A stretch of DNA of 64,000 nucleotides from Halichondria panicea (lineage: Eukaryota > Porifera > Demospongiae > Suberitida > Halichondriidae). The notes beneath the pieces were generated by a model. That model was given only the letters and a program-made list of their open reading frames with translations, was not told the origin of the DNA and searched no databases. A program made the translations under genes and the position numbers. Where the stretch lies: positions 822,303-886,302 of the forward strand of contig NC_087380.1 in NCBI RefSeq assembly GCF_963675165.1, in the 5' to 3' direction. Numbering within the stretch: the first letter of the stretch is position 1; every line of letters begins with the position of its first letter. Shown piece after piece: positions 10,410-24,000 of the stretch.

Positions 10410-13400
10410 ATGAGTCTTGGTGCAGCACTGTTGATGCTGATAACTACTGGAGCAATGGTCTCTGGACAGCAAAGTATGAGCACTATATACTCAATTTAGC
10501 CTGTATATATGAGCTCTACAGCATATAGATAGAAGCGTTTTTTAACAAGGATTCCAATGGTATATGAATTTCATTAAAGTATGACAAAGTTATGGAAGGT
10601 CAAACTCAACACAAAGACCTTAGATCAATTGCATGTACAGCCTCGATTTCAGGCCACGTTAAAACTAAACGCCAGCAAATAACATTTCCTAGATTATTGT
10701 GAACTTGGTGCTTCTATTTATAGGGTGGCGCTGTAATTGAAAGGAAGACGGTATAATTATAGTGTATATTGAGGGTATACTTCCGAGCATGTACGTACAT
10801 GTACCACACGGATATTTCTATCGCTGTATGCATGCGCCAAAAATTGATAGTCAACAATTAAATCCGCGAAATCCTTTCTAACGGTATTTCCGCAAAAGTT
10901 TTATACGCTTGTATAATATATACATGTACCTGCTATACAAGTATGTAGTCAGATCTGTTAATTAGCTTCAGTTGATATTCATTATGCAGTTTCCATCACT
11001 CTGGGTTCTAGCCCTGTCATCACTACTAACAATACTGAGATCCTCATCACTGACATTGGAGAGGATGCTACTGGTCTCCCTTCTCTCACCTGTAACACTG
11101 ACCTCACTACTTGCTGTAGAAGTGCTGACAACAATGGCATGGGAGCACTAGGACAGTGGACGTATCCTGATGGGAGTTTACTACTGAACAATAAGGACTC
11201 AACGACTGCTGGACAGCAGTTCTACAGGCTAAGGAATGCACCTCAGGTCATCAGACTGGCTCGTAGACAGAATGTCAACCCCATCACTCCAACCGGGTCC
11301 TACTGTTGTACTGTACCAACTACTGGAGGAGAGATGACCCTCTGTGCTAACCTAGGTGAGTGGATTGTCTGGTGGGTAAAGGAAACATGCATGCATGCAG
11401 TTTAGACATTTACTGTAGTTTAAGTTTAATTCAGATTTCTGATTTTTCCCATGTATACCGTAATTTAACAGTCCTAAAAATTCCTTTCTATCCAGTTCTG
11501 TGCTCCTCCCTCACTCCACTGATGGATGGGATGATCTCCTACTCGGACCCTACACTGGGTAGGGACACTGTGGCCACTCACATCTGTGAGGCTGGGTATG
11601 CCCTCACCACTGACCTCACTACCAGGACCTGTGGAGTGACTAGTGATGGTGTGGGTGACTGGTCTGAGTCACCTCTGGTGTGTGCAGGTATGGGACCTCC
11701 TAACACATGCAGTACCAACCATTCTCATTATCTCACAGGGAGTGCCTGTCCAGACCTCACTGATCTACAGAATGGAGTGATCAGCTACAGCACTGTATCA
11801 GATAATAGCTACAGACGAGTTACTACTGTGGCCACTCACACCTGTGACACTGGGTCTGCCCTCACCACTGACCTCACTACCAGGACGTGTAGTATGGATG
11901 GTGTCTGGTCCGGGTCACCTCTGGTGTGTGCAGGTATGGGACCTCATAACACATACAGTACCAACCATTCGCATTAGGTTGGATCTCCATTAGAAACATA
12001 TATAGAGCAGTGATTAATTCATAGACCTTTGACCGTGTCGAACTTCTTCTGTGTTTTAATTATAGTGCCGTATCAAAGGTGTTTAGTGTTATTGTTACTC
12101 ATAGCATATACCGCGGTAATATAATTATAGTTTATCTAACAGAACTCATATGGAGGTCATGAAGCCCTTATATAATTTATAGAGAATGCAACATTATATA
12201 CTATTCTTTGCAGTGGCTTGTCCAGACCTCACCATCCCAGCCAATGGAGCACCACTTGTGTACAGTGACACCACCATCCCCAGAGCTGATGGCTCCACTG
12301 CTACCTACTCTTGTGACACTGGCTACCAGATGACTGGATTGACAATGAGGACGTGTACTGTCACAGGATGGAGCACTGGAGATGACCCTGTCTGTATTGG
12401 TAAGTAGATTGATGCATGCTAACATAAGACTTGACCTAACCCTCTCCAATGGAATGATTATGCAACCACATATACTATTTCTGCTTTAATTAGCGATTTG
12501 GTATCTTTGATAGTTCAGTATCACATGCATGGTCTCATTAGTATGGTGTTTCTTAGCGCTCAGGTGCCCAGTGGGATTAACCTATCAAGAAGAATTGTCC
12601 ACTGGAGAGAGTGTGTGTGTGCCTTGTCCTGGAAACAGTTTCAGTATTGTTGAAGATAGTAGTGAATGTATATGTTTCAGTGGCTACTACAGGACAGCAT
12701 TGGAGGGACCAAATTTTCCATGTTCAAGTAAGATTCTTATTGATGATCATAATAAATTGTTCGGACAGATTGTCATTCATAATAATTATGATAGTAGTGT
12801 TCAATTAACACTACTGTATCAATTAAAGTGTATGTGAAATATTTACCAACATGACATGACATGCTTGTTCATTGATGCCGTATATAGCTCCTCCGAACAA
12901 CTGTAAGAGTTTGCAAGTAGTTGCTGAGAGGACTCGAGGTAACACAATCACTGTGCGTTGGGAGAGGCCTGGGATCACTGGGAGAGACGACTTCTACTAC
13001 AACATATTCTACTTTGAGGACAACCAGACCTTCACTCAACACAACAGGAGGCCGTATGTCAAACAAGACTCCCTGGTGGACTATTCAGTGTCTGGTCTGC
13101 AGCCACTCACCAGCTATACCATCCGAGTGATCCCTGAGAATGGAGTGAGTGATCAGGAGGAGGGAGGGCAGAGCAGGAGCTGTGAGGTCGTTGCCGTCAT
13201 GACTGGGGATACAAGTGAGTGGACTTGACTGATAGTATTCGGCAGCACTGAGCAAAAAAATGACATGAACTCAAGAAGTGGAAGCTCATAAAACTGGGGC
13301 CGTTTAATTTATAGCTCTTCGGAGGTGTTAATGGAGATTCCACTGCATGTAGATTTACTTAATTCCCTGTGCGATTGAATTGCCATATTGATATAGAAAA

Positions 13401-13865
13401 AGGTTATCTATGAATTGAATTTCTACCACCCTGCCTCAGGGTCTAACGCCCCCTCCCTGGTGATTGGTTTCTGCACTGTTGTGGTTTGGACCATGCCCAT
13501 AAGATCGTATGGGAGGATCACTGGCTATGACATCAGGTTCATTCCTCAAGGGTCTGGTTCAGATCTGACGGTGTCTAAAGGAAGAAGAGAACTTTTCCAC
13601 GCAGTTGGAGATACTGGGCTAGTCACCACTGACAACGTTATGGTGCAGGTATATAAGTTAAAGACTCTAAGATGCTCTATATAAATTGCAATTAATATTT
13701 AGGTAAGAGCAAAAACGTCAGCTGCAGAGGGGAGGTGGAGTGAGCTGGTGCCACTGGGTGAGTTTATATTGCGGAAATTTAATGTCACACAATCACATAA
13801 TTATGTATGACATTGCCACAGGTTGTAGGAATGCTGATGGTTTCACTGGCCCTCTATATGAATGA
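10410..13865 (+). CDS. Receptor gene A: secreted Ig / 3x Sushi / Eph-type Cys-rich / 2x FN3 protein
   Basis: Ten exons: 10410-10473, 10990-11355, 11496-11687, 11739-11933, 12214-12399, 12557-12727, 12888-13214, 13440-13648, 13703-13757 and 13822-13865. Phases agree throughout and give 602 residues. Exon 1 is a signal peptide. Exon 2 is an Ig-like domain (CNTD...QWTYPDG...GSYCCTV). Exons 3-5 are one Sushi/CCP domain each. Exon 6 has the Cys-rich pattern CVPCPGNSF...CICFSGYYR...PC found just before the FN3 pair of Eph receptors. Exon 7 is an FN3 domain and exons 8-9 a second one. Exon 10 adds a short tail ending PLYE and a TGA. I see no membrane segment or kinase, so the product should be secreted. 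Introns are mostly phase 1 and one is only 51 bp. Exons 1-4 are closely similar to the start of gene B. The function is unknown; it may be a soluble decoy or matrix protein. Confidence 0.82.
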
Positions 13866-13989
13866 ATCAGACTGAACAGACATACTTTACTTTAATTTGT
13901 GAACTCAGTATAATTATACTCTACCAGGAGTGCATGAATATGCTGAATGGTTTATAAAGAACCTGTGTGAAGAAGATACAGTGATACTC

Positions 13990-14095
13990 TAGACCTTTGT
14001 CTAGCACTAACACATTGACACAGCAGCAGGCCTCACCCAAAACCATATAGCAACTCCAGTACTCCCAGTCACTGATGCAACTATTACGCCCACTC
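13990..14095 (+). pseudogene. Fragment of POLH exon 7 (duplication remnant)
   Basis: About 100 bp match POLH exon 7 at 7745-7838 ('ctagcactaacacattgaca' onward), with an extra 'gca' unit and small changes. The fragment has no splice sites or continuing frame. It marks the left edge of the duplicated block that also contains the hydrolase pseudogene and gene B. Confidence 0.8.
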
Positions 14096-14107
14096 TATTT
14101 GGACACT

Positions 14108-14470
14108 TGAGCTAGTGGAGGATCTCCGGATGCAAACTGCAAGTGTGATACTCCATTTACGACAACCACAGGGAAATTATTGTTAGCACAGTTGCATGTA
14201 TTATCCTGTGGTAAAACTCTTTATTTATTCTTTGTTCTTGCATGGCCTGCAAGACTCTGCTAATCCCATGCCTACCCACACAGGGAAGTGACCTGCAGCT
14301 TGCACGACTTGAGCTAGTGGAGTGTAGCGCTCGGCAGGTATTTGAGCTCCTTCATGACCAGAGCAATCTCCACTGGACCAGTGGTGGCGAGTTTGAGGAT
14401 GACATCGTCTGCATAACAGGTTGCTCCCAGTAGTGCCAGCAGGAGTTGAGGAGGGGGGAGGTGGACATCT
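14108..14470 (-). pseudogene. Broken copy of the alpha/beta hydrolase gene
   Basis: On the minus strand this segment matches parts of 9460-10095. The stretch that encodes GAQIPAERYTPLAQ and HFPVWVG is still readable, as is the segment around the FASGDPPEL codons. The signal-peptide region is frameshifted, and the GHSLGG elbow and most of the C-terminus have been deleted. No intact protein is possible. Confidence 0.85.
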
Positions 14471-14489
14471 TGTCTGTATTTGATGGGGA

Positions 14490-14720
14490 GAATGTGTTAG
14501 CTCAGCAGGTACAAGCAAACTACATGCTAATTACAAGCAAACTACAAGCTAATTACAAGCTAGCTCAGCTAGCATTGCTTGAGGAGCTTACATGCTTTGC
14601 AATGTGCTCTCTTCTTTTCTCCAAGCCGTGTGGCTGCTGCTTTGACCTTGCAGCACTTCCTGATGGCATTTATAGCACTTCTTGTGAGCAATAGATTGCA
14701 TGGCATAACAATGGTGATCA
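14490..14720. repeat. Duplicated flank of the hydrolase / gene A intergenic region
   Basis: This segment repeats 10115-10330, including 'gttagctcagcaggtacaag', the tandem 'attacaagcta' motifs and 'tgctttgcaatgtgctctct'. It continues the duplication that produced gene B. Confidence 0.8.
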
Positions 14721-14795
14721 GATGGCTATGAATCCACTTAGTACGTGAATGAAGTGTTCATACCCATACAGACCATGTTTGGTGCAGAACTGGAG

Positions 14796-14803
14796 TATAA
14801 AAG
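14796..14803 (+). promoter_or_regulatory. TATA box candidate of receptor gene B
   Basis: The sequence tataaaag lies 73 bp before the most upstream in-frame ATG of gene B (14876). The matching stretch before gene A reads 'aaataaag', a weaker match, so the two paralogues may differ in core promoter strength. Confidence 0.4.
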
Positions 14804-14875
14804 GAAGCACTATACTACAGACTGCAACTAATCTATAAACTGGTTACTCTCTATATTATAGTGAAAGTGTGTGAT

Positions 14876-17800
14876 ATGTATGCAGCCATGATGAGTCTTG
14901 GTGCAGCACTGTTGATGCTGATAGCTACTGGAGCAATGGTCTCTGGACAGGAAAGTATGAGCACTATATACTCTATGTGTCTACAATTATATAGTATTGT
15001 GCATGGTCTTTTTAATATGTCTTTCTATGCCATTGCAAATCGTAAACACCTATAATATTATTAGCGCAAGATGCATGAGAATTATCTGCATGATACAGTT
15101 TGGTTTTATATGCAGTCTACTTGACTCTGGGATCTGATCATAGGATCACTACTGACAATACTGAGATCATCATCACCTCTATTGGAGAGGATGCTGAGGG
15201 TAGTCTTCCTTCTCTCTTCTGTCACACTGACCTCACTGCCTGCTGTAGAAGTGTTGCTGACAACGGTGGTAATGGAGGACTGGGACAGTGGACGTATCCT
15301 GATGGGAGTGTGATACTGAACAATGGGGACTCAACGACTGCTGGACAGCAGTTCTACATTAACAGGAATGGTCCTCAACTCATCAGACTGGCTCGTAGAG
15401 ATAATGTCAACCCCGTCACTCCAACTGGGTCCTACTGTTGTACTGTACCAACTACTGGAGGAAATATGACCCTCTGTGCTAACCTGGGTGAGTGGATTGT
15501 TTGGGTGCATGGGGGTAAAGGAGAACAAGCATGCACTGTTGCATTTCTCTTCTGTTGTAGTTCATTTACAATTCAATTGGCTGATTTTTCCCAACATGTA
15601 TAAATGTAATTTAACAGACTAAAAATTACTTCTATCCAGTTCTGTGCCCCTCCCTCCCATCACTGACCAATGGGATGATCTCCTACTCTGACCCAACACT
15701 GGGTGAGAACACTGTGGCCACTCACACCTGTGAGGCTGGGTATGCCCTCACCACTGACCTCAGTACCAGGACCTGTGGAGTGACTGGTTTCTGGTGGTGG
15801 TCCGAGTCAGATCTGGTGTGTGCAGGTATGGGATCTCCTAACACATACAGTACCAACCATTCTCATTATCTCACAGGGAGTGTCTGTCCAGACCTCACTG
15901 ATCTACAAAATGGAGTGATCAGCTACAGCACTGTATCAGATAATAGCTACAGACGAGTTACTACTGTGGCCACCTACACCTGTAACACTGGCTTTGAACT
16001 AATTGGTACCTCAACGAGGACGTGTAGTGTCAGTGGATGGGAGGGAACTGCACCAACTTGTACAGGTATTAAAGATTGCTACATGTATAACTATTCAATA
16101 TTACTCCTTCTAGCTGTTGACTGTGGCCCCCTCTCTGCCCCCTCCAATGGAGCAGTGGACACATCCTCTGGAACTACCTTCATGATGACTGCTACCTACA
16201 CCTGTAACACTGGATACACTCTGACTGGAGACACCACCAGAATGTGTGGGGCTGGTGGGAGCTGGACACTCATGGAGCCTACTTGTGTTGGTATGTACAT
16301 CATTATCTGGCTTCAATGGTCCCCTCAGTTGTTGACTGTGGTTCCCTGGGAGCCCCCTCATGGAATAATTGGTTTTAAAAATGGGTGTACCTACTACCAC
16401 ATTATGTAGGAAGCACTGCTATGTATGCATGTAACATTGGCTACACTCTGACTGGACACACTACTAGGATTTGTCTAGCCTCAAAACCAGGCCGATTAAA
16501 ATACGGCCTGGTCTCTATTGCATGGGTGATAGTGCACATGTGCGAATTGAGCTACCCAGAATCTGGGTAACTCGTTATACTTCAGTAAACCTTTGTAAAA
16601 ATAATTATACCGTAAACTACTAGTTTCTTTCCGTATTAATTTACTAACACTTGTCTCCCGGGTATAATTGGAACAGATTTTTATAGAGCATGCAAAGTGT
16701 CCGGAATAATAGAACAAGCAAGCAGCTGCATGCGAGTTAGCTAAGTTTAATAGATCAGGGTACGACTGAATAGTTGCACTTGCTATCTAAAACTAGCTAA
16801 TCAAAGCTATCTAACTGCAGCACTCTAAGTCTTACTTGCCGTCTATGAATGGTAACTCAACTTTTCAAGGTATTGTCCGGATATTTAGAACAAATGTAAT
16901 ATTAAAGTCCGTTGTATTAGAACAACAAAAATTGCCCAAAAGAGTGTCCGGGGTAATTAGAAGTGTCCGATAAATTAGAAGATATATGGTTTAATTTGCA
17001 ATCGTAAGCTGATTGCTATATAATTATGATTACATGGTATTCTATATTTCCCTCTATAGCTCCTAGTATCACAGCCACAGTGACCTCCAGTGGTCCTCCA
17101 ATGGCTGGTCAGAGCTACTCCCTCACATGTACTGTCACTGGAGTGGAGGCTCTGAATCCAACCATCACGTATGAGTGGACTAGGGGCGGAACATCAGTTG
17201 GTGAAAATGATCCTAAGTTAACCTTTAACCCCTTGACGCTATCAAGCTCGGGTCAGTATGTGTGTACAGTGACAGTTACCTCTGACCTTCTCACAACTAC
17301 CTTGACTGATTCTGATACCTTCGTAGTCACTATCAAGGGTAAGTCCCTACAATCAATGATAAGTGTGTATGTTCATTGCCCCCTAGTCCCTCCTCCTAGT
17401 GTGAGCCTCTCCCCTCCACCCACTGGAGTGTTCACTGGTCAGTCTGTAGAGCTCTCCTGCACCATTCTCCTGGACTCTAGTGTGGATACATCTCTCACTG
17501 TGGATGTGGAGTGGTCCAATCCATCCTTTGCTATTATAGACACCACAACCCTACAAACCCCCCCTCTCACCTACCAGACCACCACCACACTCAGTGACTT
17601 CATGGCTGGAGATACTGGCACCTATAGCTGTGCTGCTGTGGTTACTCCATCGAGAGGTTTCACCACACCCAGTGACAGTGTGTCTGCCAGTGCTGTTGTC
17701 TCTCTGAGTAAGTCCATTCCCTCTCACTATCTGTATCAGTTCATTGCTCTCCCTCCTCCAGCCCCTGTCCCCTCTGACCCTGTCATTACTGCCATTGCTG

Positions 17801-18061
17801 GAACCACTTCTCTATCATTCTCATGGACTCAGCCAGAGGGTAACATTGTTTCCCACTACGTGATTGCCGCCTCTTATGTCGGAGATTGCCCTGAAATAGG
17901 CAATGCATTTCCTGGGGTCTCAAGTCCCAATTTCCCAAACACTGCAATTGATATTCCTGGCCTGCAAGAATACAGTAACTATTCTCTGAGTGTGTTGGCT
18001 GTGAATGATGCTGGTAGCAGTGAGACCAGCACTTTAGTAGCCACCACCCTGTCCACACGTA

Positions 18062-18098
<37 letters not shown>

Positions 18099-21000
18099 TG
18101 CATGGTGACTGTGCCCGCCCCCTCACAGCTCCCGGGAGTGTACAGAACCTGATGGCCATACCCACACCCAGCACAATCACCATCCAATGGGATCGAGTCG
18201 CCTGTATTGATAAGAATAGTGAGATTATGGGGTACAGAGTGACCTTTGGACCCACCTCAACTTCAGCCAGAACGACTGAAACAGTAACTGGAACTGACAT
18301 GAGGGAGTACACAGCCTCTGGTCTCATTCCAAGAACCCAGTACACGTTCACAGTTACTCCATTCAGTGCAAGTGATGATGGAGAATCAGCTGATGTAACA
18401 AGGGAAACCACTTTACCTACTGGTAACTAATAACTGTACCATTGTACACCATTCAATCCCATCCTTCCCACTCTCCCAGAGGTGATGTTTCAGTTGGGAG
18501 GACAGTTCTACTCTAGTCACAGTGTGCTTGATCCATCCACAATCAGCATTGGCCTATTCAACTCTCTCCTCTGTGTAACCAACATCATGGCGTGCTGTCA
18601 GGGCAACCAAGGATCCGGACAATGGTACTTCCCTGATGGAACGGAGCTTATATCAACTAATTCCTTCCAACCACACTACATATCTCGAGGACCCAGTGTG
18701 GTACGGTTGAACAGAGGTGCTCTAGCCACCACACCAGCTGGAGTGTATCGCTGTGAGGTTCCAGCTAGTAGTGGAGCAGAGAGTGTGTATATTGGCCTCT
18801 ACCCTCCTGGACAAGGTGGTTGTGTGTGTCAGCTAGCTGGTGTTCACACTCTCCCCATGCACAGGTGCTCCCACCATTCCTGGGGGGATACAGTTCAATA
18901 GAGCTGCCCTCACTCTGACGTGTGTGTCTAATGGTGGTCCAGCTAGTGAGGTGATGTGGACCAGGGATGGAGCTGCTGTCTCTACTGGATACACTCTCAC
19001 ACAAACTGTCACCAACACAACCACTGCTACCTATGAGAATGTCCTGACTGCTACTACCATTGCTGATCTAACGGGAACATTCACTTGTACAGTCAGCAAC
19101 AGCAGAGGAACTGCAGAGATTATATTAAATGGTGAGTTTTATAATGATTATTGCATGTGTATATATATATACATGTACAGGAGTTCAGATCCTTGGTGAC
19201 AGCCCTCCATTCACTGTGGGTAGTACAGCCACTCTCTCTTGTGTCAGTGATTTGGATGCTACCATGATTGAATGGTTTGATGGCAGTGCTACAAGAGTGG
19301 ACATGACAACCACAGGGAGAACACTGGACTATGTACTGGACCCTGTTAGTGATGATCTCCACCAGACAACCTTCACATGTCGAGTGACTAGAGACAATGG
19401 TGTTGTAGAGCAGAGCATCACACTGTCCCTGATTGGTGAGAACCTAGCTGATATAGTGCTAGTAGAGTGACACTCTCTGTGTGAGAGTGGCCGGTACATG
19501 TAATAAGGTGTATTGTTCAAGTCCTGTATGTACGAAGTAGGTTAGCTATTTAGCAGATGATTTGCGTAATCCCTTTTCTATATAACAGACACACTGTATT
19601 GACTCATTGTCCCATGCATACAGTTCCTGATGGAGCTCTTTCCATTGTCACCTCTGTCAGTGGAACTGCTACAGCTGGAGATGTGTACTCATTGATCTGT
19701 AGTATCAGTGAGGTCACATCTGGATTGACTGGAGTACCCCAAGCTGTGTGGACAGACTCAGAGGGGAACGTGATGACAGGGAATGACATCACCGTGATAT
19801 CATCAGACGGAATGTCCACTCTCACATTTAACACTTTGAAACTCTCTGATGGTGGCACGTACACATGTACTGGTAGTCTCCAGTCTCCTCCCCTCTCCAA
19901 CCCACTCACTGTTGTGGAGAGCCGCACTGTCATAGTGACAAGTGAGTGGTTAGTATGAATGAACACATACCTACTCCTCTACTCTACAGTCCCCACTCCT
20001 GGAGTGACTCTGACCACACCTCCCTCCCCCCTCACTGCTGGTACATCACTCACACTCACCTGTATCATCACCCTGGATACCGCTGTTATTGACGTGAATG
20101 TGGTAGTGGATATTGTGTGGGAGATCTCCACCACGGATACTACTCCCATCACCACCACCTCCACTGCCAGTGGTTCTGTTGTGGACACTCTCACCATCTC
20201 TATACTGAGCACTCGCTACACTGGGGTCACTTGTAGGGCTACTGTGAGAAGACCCAATAATGATCAGTTCATTACCACCAGCTCTCAAGCTTCAGCTTCT
20301 GTAGCTATGTCAGTGGAGGGTAAGTGTTCACATGAGTGTATACATGCACTGCATGACCCCCCAAACAGCTCCCCTACCCCCTGTGGTGACCATCAGTGTG
20401 TCTGGTGATTCTGTGGCAGGCTCCTCTCTCTCTCTCCTCTGTACTGCTACGCCCCCTATCCCACTAATGACCCCGCCCACTATCTCATGGGTGGGTGTGG
20501 TCTCGTCTGATGATGTCACCGTCACCAACAGCTTGACTGTGTTAGAGTCTAACACTATGGTGACCTTTAACCCCCTGCGGACCAGTCGTGGCGGTGTGTA
20601 CATGTGTGTGGCAGGTTACAATATTCCTGCAGCTGACATATCATCCAGTGTACAGAACAGTGACTCCACCACCGTCAATGTGCAGAGTAAGTGTGTGTGT
20701 GTGTGGTGTGGTGTGGGTGTGTGCGTGTGTGTGTACGTGTGTACTGTCCTCACACTGTGTTTGCATGCAGTCTCTACTGTTGCTCCCACTCCGAGAGGTG
20801 TTCCATTTGACAGTGACTTTAACACTGGTTTGGAACTGGATCTTGTGTGCAGACTGGAATTGGATCCTGCTGTAGACAGTTCTCTCACTGTGACTAGAAC
20901 CTGGATCAAAGACAACCAACCACTTGTTCCTGATGGGGCAAGACTCACTTTCACTGATGCTATAATGAATGGAACCACTCCACCATTGTATATGACAAGC

Positions 21001-24000
21001 GTGTTGTTCAGAACTTTAAATTCAAGGCTCTCTGACTCTGGTAACTACACCTGCAGTTTCTCTATAGTTCCCAACCAACCCACATACATCACTGGAACCA
21101 CTGCCACTGTCAGCAGGGACATCATAGTGGAAGGTCAGCATGCAATATTGTCATTGTACGTAATATATTGACAATTTCTCTCCAGATTTTCCTATACAAA
21201 GAGTTATTCTTGTTGCTGATACGACTGTTGCTGCCAGCAGCTCTTACTCTCTCCAGTGTGTGGCTACCAGAGATGAAGATCTAACGTCAAATAGTTTGTT
21301 AGAAGTTGAGTGGTTTGATAACAATGGATCCCCCATCACTGGAGAGACAAGTGGTGTATCTGTGATGGGAGTGTCTAGTACGAATGACCTTTCTCTGACC
21401 TCCACTCTCATGTTCACCTCCATCATGACTGGTCAAGCTGGACTGTACACATGCAGTGTGAACCTCACTATTCCTGGAGCTGATGTGATGGACCACAACG
21501 TGAGGAGAGTGTCCGCTGTGAGGGTCATGAGTAAGTCAGTGTGTGTGTGTGTAGTCATTGATAACCTGTGCCTCTCTCCTAGTCCCCCCTCCACTCACTG
21601 TGGTAGTGAATGCTAGTCGGTCTACCACACTCTACGAGGGAACTACTGGTCTGGCCATTAACTGTGAGGTTACTAGTGATGAAACTGGAGTGGACACATT
21701 GATATCAATCAACAGAGCTCTAACTGGACCTGGTTCTGACGGGAGTAGGGCTAGTACAACCTTTCCTGAACCCAACAGCATTGCTGTAGCCATTACCCCA
21801 CTGGCTCTGGGAGATGCTGGCCTGTACACATGTACTGCATCTGTTAGAGCAGCTGATAACTCAGAGTACATTGTCACTAGCAACCCTACCACTGGAACAT
21901 TCATCCTTACTGTGGATGGCGAGTGATTCAATAGTGTTGTGTAATAATGTACACGTCATGCATGTATGCATGTGTGTACAGTCATGCAATATCATGCAGA
22001 ATGCAGAGGATTAAAATTATTTCCTGATCTATGTCCTGATCCTTATTTCCTTCCCTCTCTGCAGACCTCCCTGTCCCTGTTGTGGAGATATCACCCAGTA
22101 GTCCCCTACCAGTGCTGGCTGGGTCCTCCCTCGACCTTACCTGCTCAGTCTCAGTGGTGAACTTTCTCTCTGTAGAGCCACTCATACAGTGGACACTGTC
22201 TGACCAGTCATTATCTGGGGTACTCAATGGCCGTACCAACACACTGACCTTTGACCCCCTCCTCACAACCAACGCCACTCAGTACACATGTACTGCCATT
22301 ATCAACATACCTGCAGTGGACATCACTAGTACTGGCAGCAACTCTATAGCCCTCACAGTGGACAGTAAGCAGTGTCATAACCTCACTGTCCTTTATCCTA
22401 CCCCCCACAGTCTCCCCTCCCACTGTGAGTGTGTCCTCACCCACCCCCGTCTACCATGGCACTAGCCACACCCTCTCCTGTAACGCTGGCTATGACACTA
22501 GTGTAGTGACGACTGCTGTGACTCTGGACTACTCCTGGACTGGACCCAACCTCATAGCCTCCAATGATAGTGCTGCTCTCACACTCTCACCAGTGGACCT
22601 ACCAGCACAGAGCAGCGGAGACTACACTTGCACTGTCAGCGTTATCCCAGCAGTTTCAACATTCATCAACCCTGCCACAGACTCTGATACTTACACCCTC
22701 ACTGTACTAGGTGAGTGAGTGGGTGTTAGTGAAGGCTTTCGTATGATATGTATTAGTACTGTTAGTATAATACAGTATAGGTATATAGCAGTTAGTGATT
22801 TTAATCAATATGTTTATTCTACCTTGTTACTATTATAAACGGGTACTAATTTTAGCGAATTTGTAATTAACGCTAAATTAAGTACGAGCTAATAATAAAA
22901 CGCAATTAAAAAGTATGAATCTCATTACAAATTTGTTCTAATAACTTTGAGAGTATAGCCCTTTTTTCACTAGACAAAAATCTATGATAATATATAGTGG
23001 TACTTTACTTCCTTCCCCTCAGATGCTCCCCCTCCTGAGGTGTTGACTGGTGTGCCTGTGAGAGAGGAACGTTGTGGACAAGTGTCTTCCATCACCTGCA
23101 CTGCATCTGTCATTGATAACTTTGTAGCCACACCCACCTTCATGTGGAGGGGGCCGGGTGGAGACATTGTGGACTCTGACAACATTCTCAACTTGGCCTC
23201 TATGATGACTGGAGGAGAGTACACTTGTATGGCTTGTGTGAAAGTGCCACAAGTCAATCTCTGTACCAACTCAACCGTAACCATACAGAACACCAGTGAG
23301 TTACTTGTTAGCTTGATACATGTATACCGTAAGTGTTCCAATTATAGAACCAGCCTCGGTTAGGACGCCCTCTTTTATAACGCCCATATACTTTTTCGTA
23401 CATTGTTTCTAGAAAAATAATTATTTTTTACTGGTTCTATAATTAAAACGATTACGGTATATATACGTAGGACTATTGTTAGGGGTGTGTGGTCCCTCCT
23501 ATAGAGAGTGTTGTGTTGTTCCTGCATGCTGTTGCATTGATCCCCCCTCCTCTCATATACAGCCCCCCAGCCAGTGAGTGATGTGGTGTGTTCCTCCCTC
23601 TCTCCCTCCACTCTGAGTGTGAGCTGGTCCCCTCCAACTGACCCTGTCCTCAGTTATCAGGTGGAGGTCAAACAGTACAGTCTAGAGGGTAGTGCAGTGG
23701 ACACAGTCAGTCTCTCCACTCCATTTGACAGTGAGGACATTATTACCAATACCACTGTGGAGGGTCTAGGTGAGTACTATATGGATTACTGTATTGTGAG
23801 CACAAGCTATTATATATAATTATTGAGAGTACTAGAATCGGCTCCAAATTCAATTACTAACAGGCCATACTTCCCTTTAACGGAAAAAGTGTTTCTAAAG
23901 TCCTTCAGAAAATCGTGAAATTAATGTCCAATGTAACTAAAGTTATGGCCGTTCAAAGGGCTTAGTAGAACCGGCCCTCACTGAATTCAGGATGCAAGTA

